Below are positions 19,021 through 26,894 of a stretch of 64,000 bases of DNA, piece by piece; positions within the stretch are counted from its first letter, which is position 1, and each line of letters opens with the position of its first letter. The stretch covers positions 496,001 to 560,000 of the forward strand of contig NZ_CP133784.1 of the NCBI RefSeq assembly GCF_034353875.1, read 5' to 3'. This DNA is from Pseudomonas sp. MH9.2. Its GTDB lineage: Bacteria; Pseudomonadota; Gammaproteobacteria; Pseudomonadales; Pseudomonadaceae. Below the pieces are notes generated by a model. The model made no database searches and was not told where the DNA came from. It saw nothing but the letters and a program-made list of their open reading frames with translations. A program made the position numbers and the translations under genes.

Positions 19021-20163
19021 ATGGCTAACGCCTCCAGCATTTACAGGAAGGCTCTTGAAGGCAATCCGCGCCCTAAAAAGGTGCTGGTTAAAATTGATCG
19101 CGTAACCAAGAAGTTTGACGAAACGATTGCGGTGGACGATGTGTCCCTGGAAATCCATCAGGGTGAAATTTTCGCCTTGCTAGGCGGTTCAGGCTCAGGC
19201 AAATCAACGCTCTTGCGCATGCTGGCAGGCTTTGAGCGACCGACTGAAGGGCGAATCTACCTTGATGGTGTGGACATCACTGACATGCCGCCCTACGAGC
19301 GGCCAATCAACATGATGTTTCAGTCTTACGCGCTGTTCCCGCACATGACGGTGGCGCAGAACATTGCCTTTGGGCTTAAGCAGGACCGACTTCCCGCAGT
19401 TGAAATCGAAGCCCGCGTAGAAGAAATGCTCAAACTGGTTCATATGAGCCAATACGCCAAACGCAAGCCCCACCAGCTCTCGGGGGGACAACGTCAGCGT
19501 GTTGCCTTGGCTCGCTCACTGGCTAAAAGGCCCAAACTGCTGTTGCTCGACGAGCCAATGAGCGCGTTGGACAAGAAGCTGCGCTCGCACATGCAACTGG
19601 AGCTGGTTGAAATCATTGAGCGGGTCGGCGTGACCTGCATCATGGTGACCCACGATCAGGAAGAGGCCATGACCATGGCCCAACGTATCTCCATCATGCA
19701 CCTGGGCTGGATCGCTCAGACCGGTAGCCCGATCGACATCTACGAAGCACCCGCCAGCCGCCTGGTGTGCGAATTCATTGGCAACGTGAATGCGTTCGAC
19801 GGCGTCGTAATTGAAGACCAGGAAGGCTACGCGGTCATCCAGTGCCCGGATCTTGCGCAGAACATATACGTCGGCCATGGGATCAGTACATCGGTCGAAG
19901 ACAAGACCATCACCTATGCCCTTCGCCCGGAGAAGCTGCTGGTGACGACGATAAAACCCGACGCCCGGTATAACTGGTCCGAAGGCAAGGTTCACGACAT
20001 CGCCTATTTGGGCGGGCACTCGGTGTTTTACGTAGAACTGCCCAGTGGCAAGATCGTTCAGGCATTCATGGCCAATGCTGAACGCAGAGGCGCGCGTCCG
20101 ACCTGGGATGATTCGGTCTATGTCTGGTGGGAGGATGACAGCGGCGTGGTATTGCGCTCATGA
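19021..20163 (+). CDS. potG: Polyamine ABC transporter ATPase (PotA/PotG family)
   Basis: 380 residues. The ATPase motifs are Walker A GGSGSGKST near residue 60, the Q-loop, the signature LSGGQRQRVALARSLA, Walker B LLLLDEPMSALD and the switch histidine in VTHDQEEAM. The C-terminal TOBE domain (about residues 290-380) is typical of the putrescine/spermidine group. The ATG at 19021 has GGGAG six bases upstream. The stop overlaps the next permease start (ATGA), so the transport genes are coupled. It lies next to the puu genes, which suggests putrescine import. No binding-protein gene lies in the cluster, so the importer would need one from elsewhere. Confidence 0.93.
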   Translation: MANASSIYRKALEGNPRPKKVLVKIDRVTKKFDETIAVDDVSLEIHQGEIFALLGGSGSGKSTLLRMLAGFERPTEGRIYLDGVDITDMPPYERPINMMFQSYALFPHMTVAQNIAFGLKQDRLPAVEIEARVEEMLKLVHMSQYAKRKPHQLSGGQRQRVALARSLAKRPKLLLLDEPMSALDKKLRSHMQLELVEIIERVGVTCIMVTHDQEEAMTMAQRISIMHLGWIAQTGSPIDIYEAPASRLVCEFIGNVNAFDGVVIEDQEGYAVIQCPDLAQNIYVGHGISTSVEDKTITYALRPEKLLVTTIKPDARYNWSEGKVHDIAYLGGHSVFYVELPSGKIVQAFMANAERRGARPTWDDSVYVWWEDDSGVVLRS

Positions 20164-21062
20164 GCACTATCAAGCGGCTAATACCCAGCGGACGCCAAAT
20201 GGTTATCGGCGTCCCCTTCATATGGCTATGCCTGTTTTTTGCGCTGCCGTTCTTCATCGTGATGAAGATCAGCTTTTCCGAAGCAGCGTTGGCCATTCCA
20301 CCCTACACAGATATTTACACCTTCGCCGAGCAGAAGTTTCAACTGCTCCTGAACATGGGCAACTATGCCCTGTTGACCAATGATGAGTTGTACCTCTCGG
20401 CGTACCTGGGCTCATTGAAAGTGGCCTTTTTCAGTACGCTGATGTGCCTGTTGATCGGCTTCCCAATGGCCTATGCCATCTCCAAAGCCCGAAAGGAAGC
20501 ACAGACCGTATTGTTGCTGCTGATCATGATGCCTACCTGGACGGCGATCCTGATCAGGGTTTACGCCTGGATGGGCATCCTGAGCAATAACGGTCTGTTG
20601 AATGCGTTTTTGCTTTGGACCGGTCTGATTCAAGAGCCGATAGAAATATTGAACACCAATATCGCTGTGTACATAGGCGTGGTGTACGCCTACCTGCCCT
20701 TCATGGTCCTGCCGCTGTTTGCCAACCTGGTCAAGCATGACCAGAGCCTGCTCGAAGCCGCCTCGGACCTGGGCTCAAGCACGCTCAACAGCTTCTGGAA
20801 AATCACCCTGCCCTTGGCCAGGAACGGCATCATCGCCGGCTGTATGTTGGTGTTCATTCCTGTGGTCGGTGAGTTCGTCATTCCCGAACTACTGGGCGGG
20901 CCGGAAACCCTGATGATCGGCCGTGTGTTGTGGCAGGAGTTTTTCAACAACCGTGACTGGCCTGTCGCCTCTGCACTCGCAGTGATCATGCTCGCCATCC
21001 TGATCGTGCCCATCGTGCTCTTCAACCGTAGCCAAGCCAAAGAGATGGAGGGACGGGCATGA
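20160..21062 (+). CDS. potH: Polyamine ABC transporter permease (PotB/PotH family)
   Basis: 300 residues with about six membrane segments. The EAA-type loop for the ATPase is visible as EAASDLGSSTLNSFWKITLPL at about residues 199-219. N-terminal VIGVPFIWLCLFFALPFF is the first helix. The frame starts at ATG 20160 inside the end of potG (four-base overlap) and ends overlapping potI by four bases. It pairs with PotI to form the channel across the inner membrane. Polyamine rather than other substrates is inferred from the family and from adjacent puu genes. Confidence 0.91.
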   Translation: MSTIKRLIPSGRQMVIGVPFIWLCLFFALPFFIVMKISFSEAALAIPPYTDIYTFAEQKFQLLLNMGNYALLTNDELYLSAYLGSLKVAFFSTLMCLLIGFPMAYAISKARKEAQTVLLLLIMMPTWTAILIRVYAWMGILSNNGLLNAFLLWTGLIQEPIEILNTNIAVYIGVVYAYLPFMVLPLFANLVKHDQSLLEAASDLGSSTLNSFWKITLPLARNGIIAGCMLVFIPVVGEFVIPELLGGPETLMIGRVLWQEFFNNRDWPVASALAVIMLAILIVPIVLFNRSQAKEMEGRA

Positions 21063-21943
21063 ACCGTTTCGGATTTTCAAGACTGATGCTGGTGCTTGGC
21101 CTGATGTTCATTTATCTGCCAATGCTGATTCTGGTGATCTTCTCGTTCAACGCCTCCAAGCTCGTCACTGTCTGGGGTGGATGGTCCATTCATTGGTACG
21201 CGGGCCTGCTCGACAACAAGCAATTGATGGGGTCCGTCGCCCGGTCCCTTGAAATTGCCTGCTACACCGCAGTCGCCGCCGTGATCCTCGGAACCCTGGC
21301 CGCCTTTGTCCTGACGCGAGTGACTCGCTTCAAGGGCCGCACGCTGTTTGGTGGTCTGGTAACGGCGCCACTGGTCATGCCGGAGGTGATCACCGGCCTG
21401 TCGTTGCTGCTGCTGTTCATCGCGATGGCCCAGATACTGGGGTGGCCGCAGGAGCGCGGCCTGATGACAATCTGGATCGCCCACACCACCTTCTGCTCCG
21501 CTTATGTAGCGGTGGTGGTTTCGTCACGTCTGCGTGAGTTGGACCTGTCGATCGAGGAAGCGGCCATGGACCTGGGCGCGCGTCCCTGGAAGGTGTTTGC
21601 GCTGATCACCATCCCCATGATCGCGCCGTCACTGGCAGCAGGCGGCATGATGTCCTTCGCCTTATCGCTGGACGACCTGGTACTCGCCAGTTTCGTTTCC
21701 GGCCCAGGCTCGACAACGTTGCCAATGGAGGTTTTCTCTGCGGTACGCCTTGGGGTCAAGCCCGAGATCAACGCCATTGCGAGTCTGATTCTGCTGACGG
21801 TCTCTTTCGCCACGTTCCTGGTCTGGTATTTCGGTCGCAGGGCCGAAGCCAACCGCAAAGTCGCGATTCAGGAAGCCATGGAGCAGACCGCGAGCGAATC
21901 GTGGAAACAACCGGAACAGAAAATGGCAGAAGCGGTTGCCTAG
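21059..21943 (+). CDS. potI: Polyamine ABC transporter permease (PotC/PotI family)
   Basis: 294 residues with about six membrane helices. The coupling loop is EEAAMDLGARPWKVFALITIP at about residues 162-182. The start overlaps potH by four bases (ATGA). The C-terminal tail after the last helix (REAEANRK onward) is hydrophilic and cytoplasmic. It ends the operon; a strong terminator follows 80 bases later at 22024-22048. Together with potG and potH it forms an importer of polyamines, but the periplasmic binding protein is missing from this location. Confidence 0.91.
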   Translation: MNRFGFSRLMLVLGLMFIYLPMLILVIFSFNASKLVTVWGGWSIHWYAGLLDNKQLMGSVARSLEIACYTAVAAVILGTLAAFVLTRVTRFKGRTLFGGLVTAPLVMPEVITGLSLLLLFIAMAQILGWPQERGLMTIWIAHTTFCSAYVAVVVSSRLRELDLSIEEAAMDLGARPWKVFALITIPMIAPSLAAGGMMSFALSLDDLVLASFVSGPGSTTLPMEVFSAVRLGVKPEINAIASLILLTVSFATFLVWYFGRRAEANRKVAIQEAMEQTASESWKQPEQKMAEAVA

Positions 21944-22023
21944 GCAGCCGCAGTTCTATGAACCGCCGCTGGACACGCGTAAAACCCGGTAAGTAAATAG
22001 AACGCCACCTTGAATACAACCAT

Positions 22024-22048
22024 AGGCGCCTTCGGGTGCCTTTTTTTT
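22024..22048 (+). terminator. Terminator after potI
   Basis: AGGCGCC, a TTCG tetraloop and GGTGCCT form a 7-base stem with one wobble pair, followed by eight T. The position after the transporter operon and the T run make this a strong intrinsic terminator. Confidence 0.9.
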
Positions 22049-22104
22049 GAGGTGGATGTCGACCTGAGGAGTAAAACAACAGAGGGGCGATGATTCAAGC
22101 CAGA

Positions 22105-22887
22105 TTAAAACGCCAGCTTGTAACCAATGAAAACCAGCATTATTGCCAGGCAAGGACGCAGTGTCTCGTCAGACACTCGACCCGTTAAATGGCTCCCCAT
22201 GTAAATCCCTGGAAGTGAACCTATCAACAGGAAACCTAATACGTGCCAATCCATATTACCCATACTCGCATGCCCCAAACCCGCAACCAGCGTCAGCGGG
22301 ACCGCGTGTGCGATTTCGGTACCGACTAAGCGCTTGGTGGCCAGAAAAGGGTACAGGATAAAGAGTGCTACGGTGCCTAATGCGCCAGCGCCAATGGAGG
22401 TCAATGCCACCATGGTGCCCAGTATCAACCCCGTGAGTACCGTCAGCAGATTCAAGCGCGAGCCGCTGAGGTTATAGCTGCCGCCAGCACGTTTGTGGGC
22501 AAATTCAAGCAGCCTTTTCTTGAAGAAAACGGCGAGTGCTGTCACCAGCAAAACAAAGCCCAATGTTTGCTTAATCACCGCATTCATTGCTTCAGGGGCA
22601 TGCAGACTGCTCAAAAACCACAGCGTCAGCGCCACCGCCGGCACACTACCAAGTGTCAGCCAGCCGGTGATGGCCCAGTCAATATTTTTGTTCTTTCGGT
22701 GAACCAGTACGCCGCCCGACTTCGTGATGGCCGCATACAGTAAGTCCGTGCCCACTGCGGTGGCCGGGTTAATTCCAAACCAAAGTAAAATCGGCGTCAT
22801 TAAAGAGCCGCCACCCACGCCTGTCATCCCTACAACAAACCCGACAACCAAGCCTGCAACGACCAATCCAGCACTGCCAAAATCCAT
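22105..22887 (-). CDS. TauE/SafE family sulfite exporter-like permease
   Basis: 260 residues from the ATG at 22887; a TTG five codons upstream is a weaker alternative. Seven to eight hydrophobic helices fill the chain. The N-terminal repeat GxVGMTGVGGGSLMTPIL and the second-half repeat SIGAGALGTVALF are the paired motifs of the TauE/SafE (DUF81) family. Family members export sulfite, sulfoacetate and related organosulfur anions. No sulfur-metabolism gene is next to it, so the substrate is unknown. It is convergent with the pot operon, separated by the strong potI terminator, and lies 178 bases before the chrA stop with both genes on the minus strand. Confidence 0.85.
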   Translation of the reverse strand: MDFGSAGLVVAGLVVGFVVGMTGVGGGSLMTPILLWFGINPATAVGTDLLYAAITKSGGVLVHRKNKNIDWAITGWLTLGSVPAVALTLWFLSSLHAPEAMNAVIKQTLGFVLLVTALAVFFKKRLLEFAHKRAGGSYNLSGSRLNLLTVLTGLILGTMVALTSIGAGALGTVALFILYPFLATKRLVGTEIAHAVPLTLVAGLGHASMGNMDWHVLGFLLIGSLPGIYMGSHLTGRVSDETLRPCLAIMLVFIGYKLAF

Positions 22888-23079
22888 TACCACATCCCAC
22901 AAATCAAGCGCGACTGCATGAAAAATATGGCCCGCAGCATAGCGACCTTTCTTAATAACCAGTTATATCGATATGGTCTATCTTTATGCTTTTCTCTACT
23001 GAATGGACTACACCTACACGTCCTTGCGCCAGGCCATGATTCGTTCAAGACTCATGGCCGCCAGATCGTCCCGCGCCCT

Positions 23080-24438
23080 CTAGCGCAGTAGATGCACGAC
23101 CATACCAATAAGCGCACAGGCCATCAGTACCTGAATGACCCCACGTTTGAAGCGAAACAAGGCAATAGCCGCTGCAATCGCGATCAGCGCAGAGGGCCAA
23201 TCGAGATTGCCATTGAACCCTTTGGGCCAAAGCACGTGGTAACCGAAGAAACATGCCAGATTGAGAATCACCCCAACCACCGCTGCTGTAATCCCGGTGA
23301 GCGGCGCGGTGAACTTGAGTTCGTTGTGAGTCGACTCCACTAGCGGGCCGCCAGCGAGGATGAACAGAAACGAAGGCAGGAAGGTAAACCACGTCACCAG
23401 TGTGGCCGCGACGGCGCCCGCAAGAAACACATGATCGGCACCGAAAACCTGCAGGACATAAGCACCGATGAAACCGACAAAGGCCACCACCATGATCAGC
23501 GGCCCAGGCGTGGTTTCCCCCAGCGCCAGACCATCGATCATCTGTGTCGGGGTCAGCCACCCAAAGTGACCGACCGCACCCTGGTAGACATAGGGAAGCA
23601 CTGCATAGGCGCCGCCAAACGTCAGCAACGCGGCCTTGGTAAAGAACCAGCCCATCTGGGTCAAGGTGCCTTCCCAGCCAAAGAGCACAGTCAATACCCC
23701 CATCGGCAACGACCACAGTACAGCCCCTACGAGCATCAGCATTGCCAGTTTAGACCAGCGAAATCGGGCATGCTCAGGGGATGGGGTGTTGTCATCAATC
23801 AATGCCGGGCCGAAGGACTTTTGAGCTGCGCTATGGCCTCCGGTCCTGAAGGTCTCGGGAGCCAGGCGTCCACCGATATAGCCGAGCAACGCAGCACCCA
23901 GCACGATCAACGGGAACGGGACATTGAACGCAAATATGGCGATGAATGAAGCTGCCGCTATGGCCCACAGCCAATTGTTGTTTAGCGCTCGCGAGCCGAT
24001 TCGATGAGCAGCCTGTACCACGATGGCCGTCACGGCGGGCTTGATGCCATAGAAAAGCCCAGCCACCACGGATACTTCGCCAAAGGCGATATACAGCCAG
24101 GATAATGCGATCAGGATGAACAGCGAGGGCAACACAAACAGCACACCTGCGATCACGCCTCCCCAGGTTCGATGCATCAGCCAACCAATGTAGATCGCCA
24201 ACTGCTGCGCCTCGGGTCCTGGAAGCAACATGCAGTAGTTAAGGGCATGTAGAAATCGCCTTTCTGAAATCCAGCGCCGACGCTCTACCAGCTCCTGGTG
24301 CATGATCGATATCTGCCCCGCAGGCCCACCGAAGCTGATGAAACCTAATTTCAACCAGAACCAGAACGCCTCACGGAAACTGATGGCGTCAGGCCGTGGC
24401 AGCTCCTGTTCAACGGCTGAGGGGGGGACGTCACTCAT
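23080..24438 (-). CDS. chrA: Chromate transporter ChrA, two-domain form
   Basis: 452 residues, about 12 membrane segments. It has two CHR domains in tandem. The first has FGGPAGQISIMHQELVE and LPGPEAQQLAIYIGW; the second has FGGAYAVLPYVYQGAV and GLALGETTPGPLIMVVAFVGF. The paired motifs and length identify the long-chain ChrA group, which lowers internal chromate by export driven by the proton gradient. The ATG at 24438 has AAGGA upstream. A hairpin lies in the leader at 24457-24473. No chromate regulator (chrB) or reductase lies beside it. Confidence 0.92.
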   Translation of the reverse strand: MSDVPPSAVEQELPRPDAISFREAFWFWLKLGFISFGGPAGQISIMHQELVERRRWISERRFLHALNYCMLLPGPEAQQLAIYIGWLMHRTWGGVIAGVLFVLPSLFILIALSWLYIAFGEVSVVAGLFYGIKPAVTAIVVQAAHRIGSRALNNNWLWAIAAASFIAIFAFNVPFPLIVLGAALLGYIGGRLAPETFRTGGHSAAQKSFGPALIDDNTPSPEHARFRWSKLAMLMLVGAVLWSLPMGVLTVLFGWEGTLTQMGWFFTKAALLTFGGAYAVLPYVYQGAVGHFGWLTPTQMIDGLALGETTPGPLIMVVAFVGFIGAYVLQVFGADHVFLAGAVAATLVTWFTFLPSFLFILAGGPLVESTHNELKFTAPLTGITAAVVGVILNLACFFGYHVLWPKGFNGNLDWPSALIAIAAAIALFRFKRGVIQVLMACALIGMVVHLLR

Positions 24439-24779
24439 GGGGATGTTCCTTTTTCACACGCTCGGCGAGCGTGAGCAATAGCCTTCAGGGGAAACGGATT
24501 CGCGTAAGGCCGCCAGTATACGTTCGATGCCAGCAGGTTCTACCGGTTGAATGGCCCTCTCATTGGCGAGCCTGCTTATTGACTGAACCCGACCAAACAA
24601 TTTGACATTTATCAAGAAAATCCATGTCTCATGACCTATGTTTTAGCCATTCGAGCAAACGGGGACAGTCTCAACTAGCCTCTCTTTATTGCAAGAAAAA
24701 AGACCTCGGGACAAGCATAAAATCCCGGGTTCTATAGCTACAACTCGCGCTTAATAGCGCCCTTGAAGAGCGATGACTC
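24439..24779. other. Intergenic region chrA to DUF3313 gene
   Basis: 341 bases between divergent genes, with no credible gene. It holds the chrA leader hairpin (24457-24473) and an imperfect dyad near 24705-24728 (CTCGGGA and TCCCGGG, 11 bases apart). Promoters for both neighbours must be here; none is clear enough to mark. Confidence 0.4.
24457..24473 (-). other. Stem-loop in the chrA leader
   Basis: CACGCTC and GAGCGTG form a perfect 7-base stem around GGC, ending seven bases before the AAGGA ribosome site of chrA (24445-24449). It may affect translation or stability; it has no T run on the chrA strand, so it is not a simple terminator. Confidence 0.4.
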
Positions 24780-25454
24780 ATGAGCCTATTCCGCACATTG
24801 ACCGTTGGTGTTGCCATGAGCTGCTGGTTAGTGGCTGGCTGCACCTCCAAGATTACAGAAAAGGAACAATATTCCGGTTTTATTTCGAATTACGACGGGT
24901 TGCAGGAAACAACCTTGCCCAGCGGTCAAACGGTGTTGCGTTGGGTAGCGCCCAGTTTTAAACCTTCGGCTTACTCTGTTGTTGTTTTTCGCCAACTCGA
25001 ATTGTACCCAGCTCCCAAACCGAATGAACGCGTGAGCATGCAGACGTTGCAGTCATTGCAGTCGTTCGCCAGCTCTAGCGTAAAAACCGCTTTGGCTCAA
25101 AAGTACCGCGTCGTCACGACCCTGAAAGAAGCGCCTGCAGGTTCTCGCGCAATGATCTTGCGCTCGGCCATCACCGGAGTAACAGCGTCCAACGAAGGCA
25201 TGCATTGGTACGAAGTGGTACCTGTGGCTGCTGTGGTAGGCGGTGTCACCGCAGCCTCTGGGAGTCGTGATCAAGATACGGAACTGTACGTCGAGTCCGA
25301 GCTTATCGATGCAACGACAGGTGCTCCCTTGGTGAAGGCGGTGCGAAAGGTGTTTGGTAAAACCCTCGAAAATAATCGCCAGGCTGTGAGTGCAGATGAC
25401 TTCAAAGCCGCGATCAAGATTGTCACTGATGATATGAAGGCCTTTATCAAGTGA
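24780..25454 (+). CDS. DUF3313 family lipoprotein
   Basis: 224 residues. The N-terminus is a lipoprotein signal: hydrophobic stretch to residue 20, then the lipobox LVAGC with the acylated cysteine at about residue 21. The mature chain (SGFISNYDGLQ near residue 31, RWVAPSFKPSAYS near 55, ELYPAPKPN near 75) is typical of DUF3313, a family of secreted or outer-membrane lipoproteins of unknown role. It lies 168 bases before an RND efflux operon on the same strand, with an inverted repeat in the gap, so it is either a separate unit or the first gene of that operon. The family is recognised; the function is not. Confidence 0.82.
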   Translation: MSLFRTLTVGVAMSCWLVAGCTSKITEKEQYSGFISNYDGLQETTLPSGQTVLRWVAPSFKPSAYSVVVFRQLELYPAPKPNERVSMQTLQSLQSFASSSVKTALAQKYRVVTTLKEAPAGSRAMILRSAITGVTASNEGMHWYEVVPVAAVVGGVTAASGSRDQDTELYVESELIDATTGAPLVKAVRKVFGKTLENNRQAVSADDFKAAIKIVTDDMKAFIK

Positions 25455-25519
25455 TCGTCGTAATGGCTATCCTTTATGACCTGTAACTTCTGAAGTGAGT
25501 GGTCAGCACAACGGATACC

Positions 25520-25545
25520 GTGCCCGTTCTACAGACAACGGGCAC
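25520..25545. terminator. Perfect inverted repeat before the RND operon
   Basis: GTGCCCGTT and AACGGGCAC form a perfect 9-base dyad with an 8-base gap. It lies 65 bases after the DUF3313 stop and 78 bases before the adaptor start. It has no T run. It could be a terminator for the lipoprotein gene or an operator of the efflux operon; the sequence alone does not decide. Confidence 0.45.
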
Positions 25546-25622
25546 GCATAAAGAATGACGGCGGTTGAGTATCGGCATTCAAGCTCAGGGACTGACAACG
25601 CAATCAACCCATGGGGTTGCTC

Positions 25623-26894
25623 ATGAGTATTCGCTCAGCCAGACATTCGCGCCGGACACTAGCGGCTTTAACCATGGCCTTGGTGGCCGGTGTTCTCAGT
25701 CTGCTCTTCGGCTGTGGTAAAGAACCTGTTTCATCCTCTCGCCCCCCCACGGATGTAACCGTCATGACGGTTACTGCTCGCGACACGCCCGTGGTATTCG
25801 AATTCGTTGCTCAAACACAGAGTTCTCGCGAAGTCGAAATTCGTGCGCGAGTCGCCGGCTTTCTGGAAAAAAGGCTGTATACCGAAGGTCAGCTGGTAAA
25901 GGCCGGGCAAGTGTTGTTCCAGATGGACCGTCGGCCTTTCGAAGCAGCATTGCTGTCGGCCCAGGGACAATTGGCTCAGCAGCAAGCGCGTTGGGAAGTC
26001 GCCAAAGCCACGTTGGCGCGTGTCCGTCCACTGGCACAACAAAATGCAGTCAGCAAGATGGACCTGGACAATGCCGTCGGCAACGAGCGACAGACCCAGG
26101 CCGCCGTACTTGCCGCGCAAGGGCAGGTGCGCACCGAGCAACTGAATCTGGGTTACACCACAATTGCGTCGCCCCTTACCGGCCTGTCGAGCTTTGCCAA
26201 GAAACAGGAGGGCAGTTATGTGACGCCTGGGGAATCAGGGCTCTTGACCTCGGTATCACAGATGGACCCGATCTATGTCAATTTCAGCCTTTCGGAAAAC
26301 GAAACGCTGAAACACCGTAGCGAAATTGCCGCGGGTCAGCTCAAGTTCCCACCCAACAGTAACTTTGAAGTCGAAGTGGTACTGGCGGACGGTTCGATCG
26401 TGCCCGATAGAGGTCGCCTTGACTTTGCTGCCCCCTCCTTCAGCCCGGAAACCGGTACATTTTTAGTCCGTGCGGTGGTGGCTAATCCAAAAGGCATGCT
26501 GCGCCCCGGCCAGTTCGTTCGCGCGCTGGCGATAGGCGCGTCTCGACCAAACGCCATTCTGGTCCCGCAGCGTGCAGTTCTGGAAGGCGCACGAAGTCAC
26601 TACGTGTGGGTCCTCAATGGAGAAGGAAAGCCCGAGCAGCGCGTTGTCGAAGTCGGCGACTGGCATGATGCCGACTGGTTTATTACCCAAGGCTTGCGGG
26701 TGGGCGAACGAATCGTGGTCGACGGCGCGCTCCGGGTAGCCCCTGGCGCGCCGTTGAATATCGTCGACAACACTAATACGGCACCACCCAACACCGCCGT
26801 GGCGGCCGAGCGTCCCAAGGCTGCATCTTTACCGGTTCAAAAAGACCCGCAGAAAGCTGACCTGCCAGGCAATGAAAGTCGGCGGCAACCATGA
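25623..26894 (+). CDS. RND efflux periplasmic adaptor (membrane fusion) lipoprotein
   Basis: 423 residues from the ATG at 25623; another ATG four codons upstream is possible. The signal ends in a lipobox (LLFGCG, cysteine about residue 31). The HlyD-type order is visible: barrel-lipoyl half with EIRARVAGFLEKRLYTEGQLVKAG, a coiled hairpin with QLAQQQARWEVAKATLARVRPL, and the second lipoyl half YTTIASPLTGLSS. This adaptor joins the inner-membrane pump to an outer-membrane channel. Its stop overlaps the pump start (ATGA). The AcrA/MexA type is clear; the substrate is unknown. No TetR-type repressor lies next to it. Confidence 0.93.
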   Translation: MSIRSARHSRRTLAALTMALVAGVLSLLFGCGKEPVSSSRPPTDVTVMTVTARDTPVVFEFVAQTQSSREVEIRARVAGFLEKRLYTEGQLVKAGQVLFQMDRRPFEAALLSAQGQLAQQQARWEVAKATLARVRPLAQQNAVSKMDLDNAVGNERQTQAAVLAAQGQVRTEQLNLGYTTIASPLTGLSSFAKKQEGSYVTPGESGLLTSVSQMDPIYVNFSLSENETLKHRSEIAAGQLKFPPNSNFEVEVVLADGSIVPDRGRLDFAAPSFSPETGTFLVRAVVANPKGMLRPGQFVRALAIGASRPNAILVPQRAVLEGARSHYVWVLNGEGKPEQRVVEVGDWHDADWFITQGLRVGERIVVDGALRVAPGAPLNIVDNTNTAPPNTAVAAERPKAASLPVQKDPQKADLPGNESRRQP

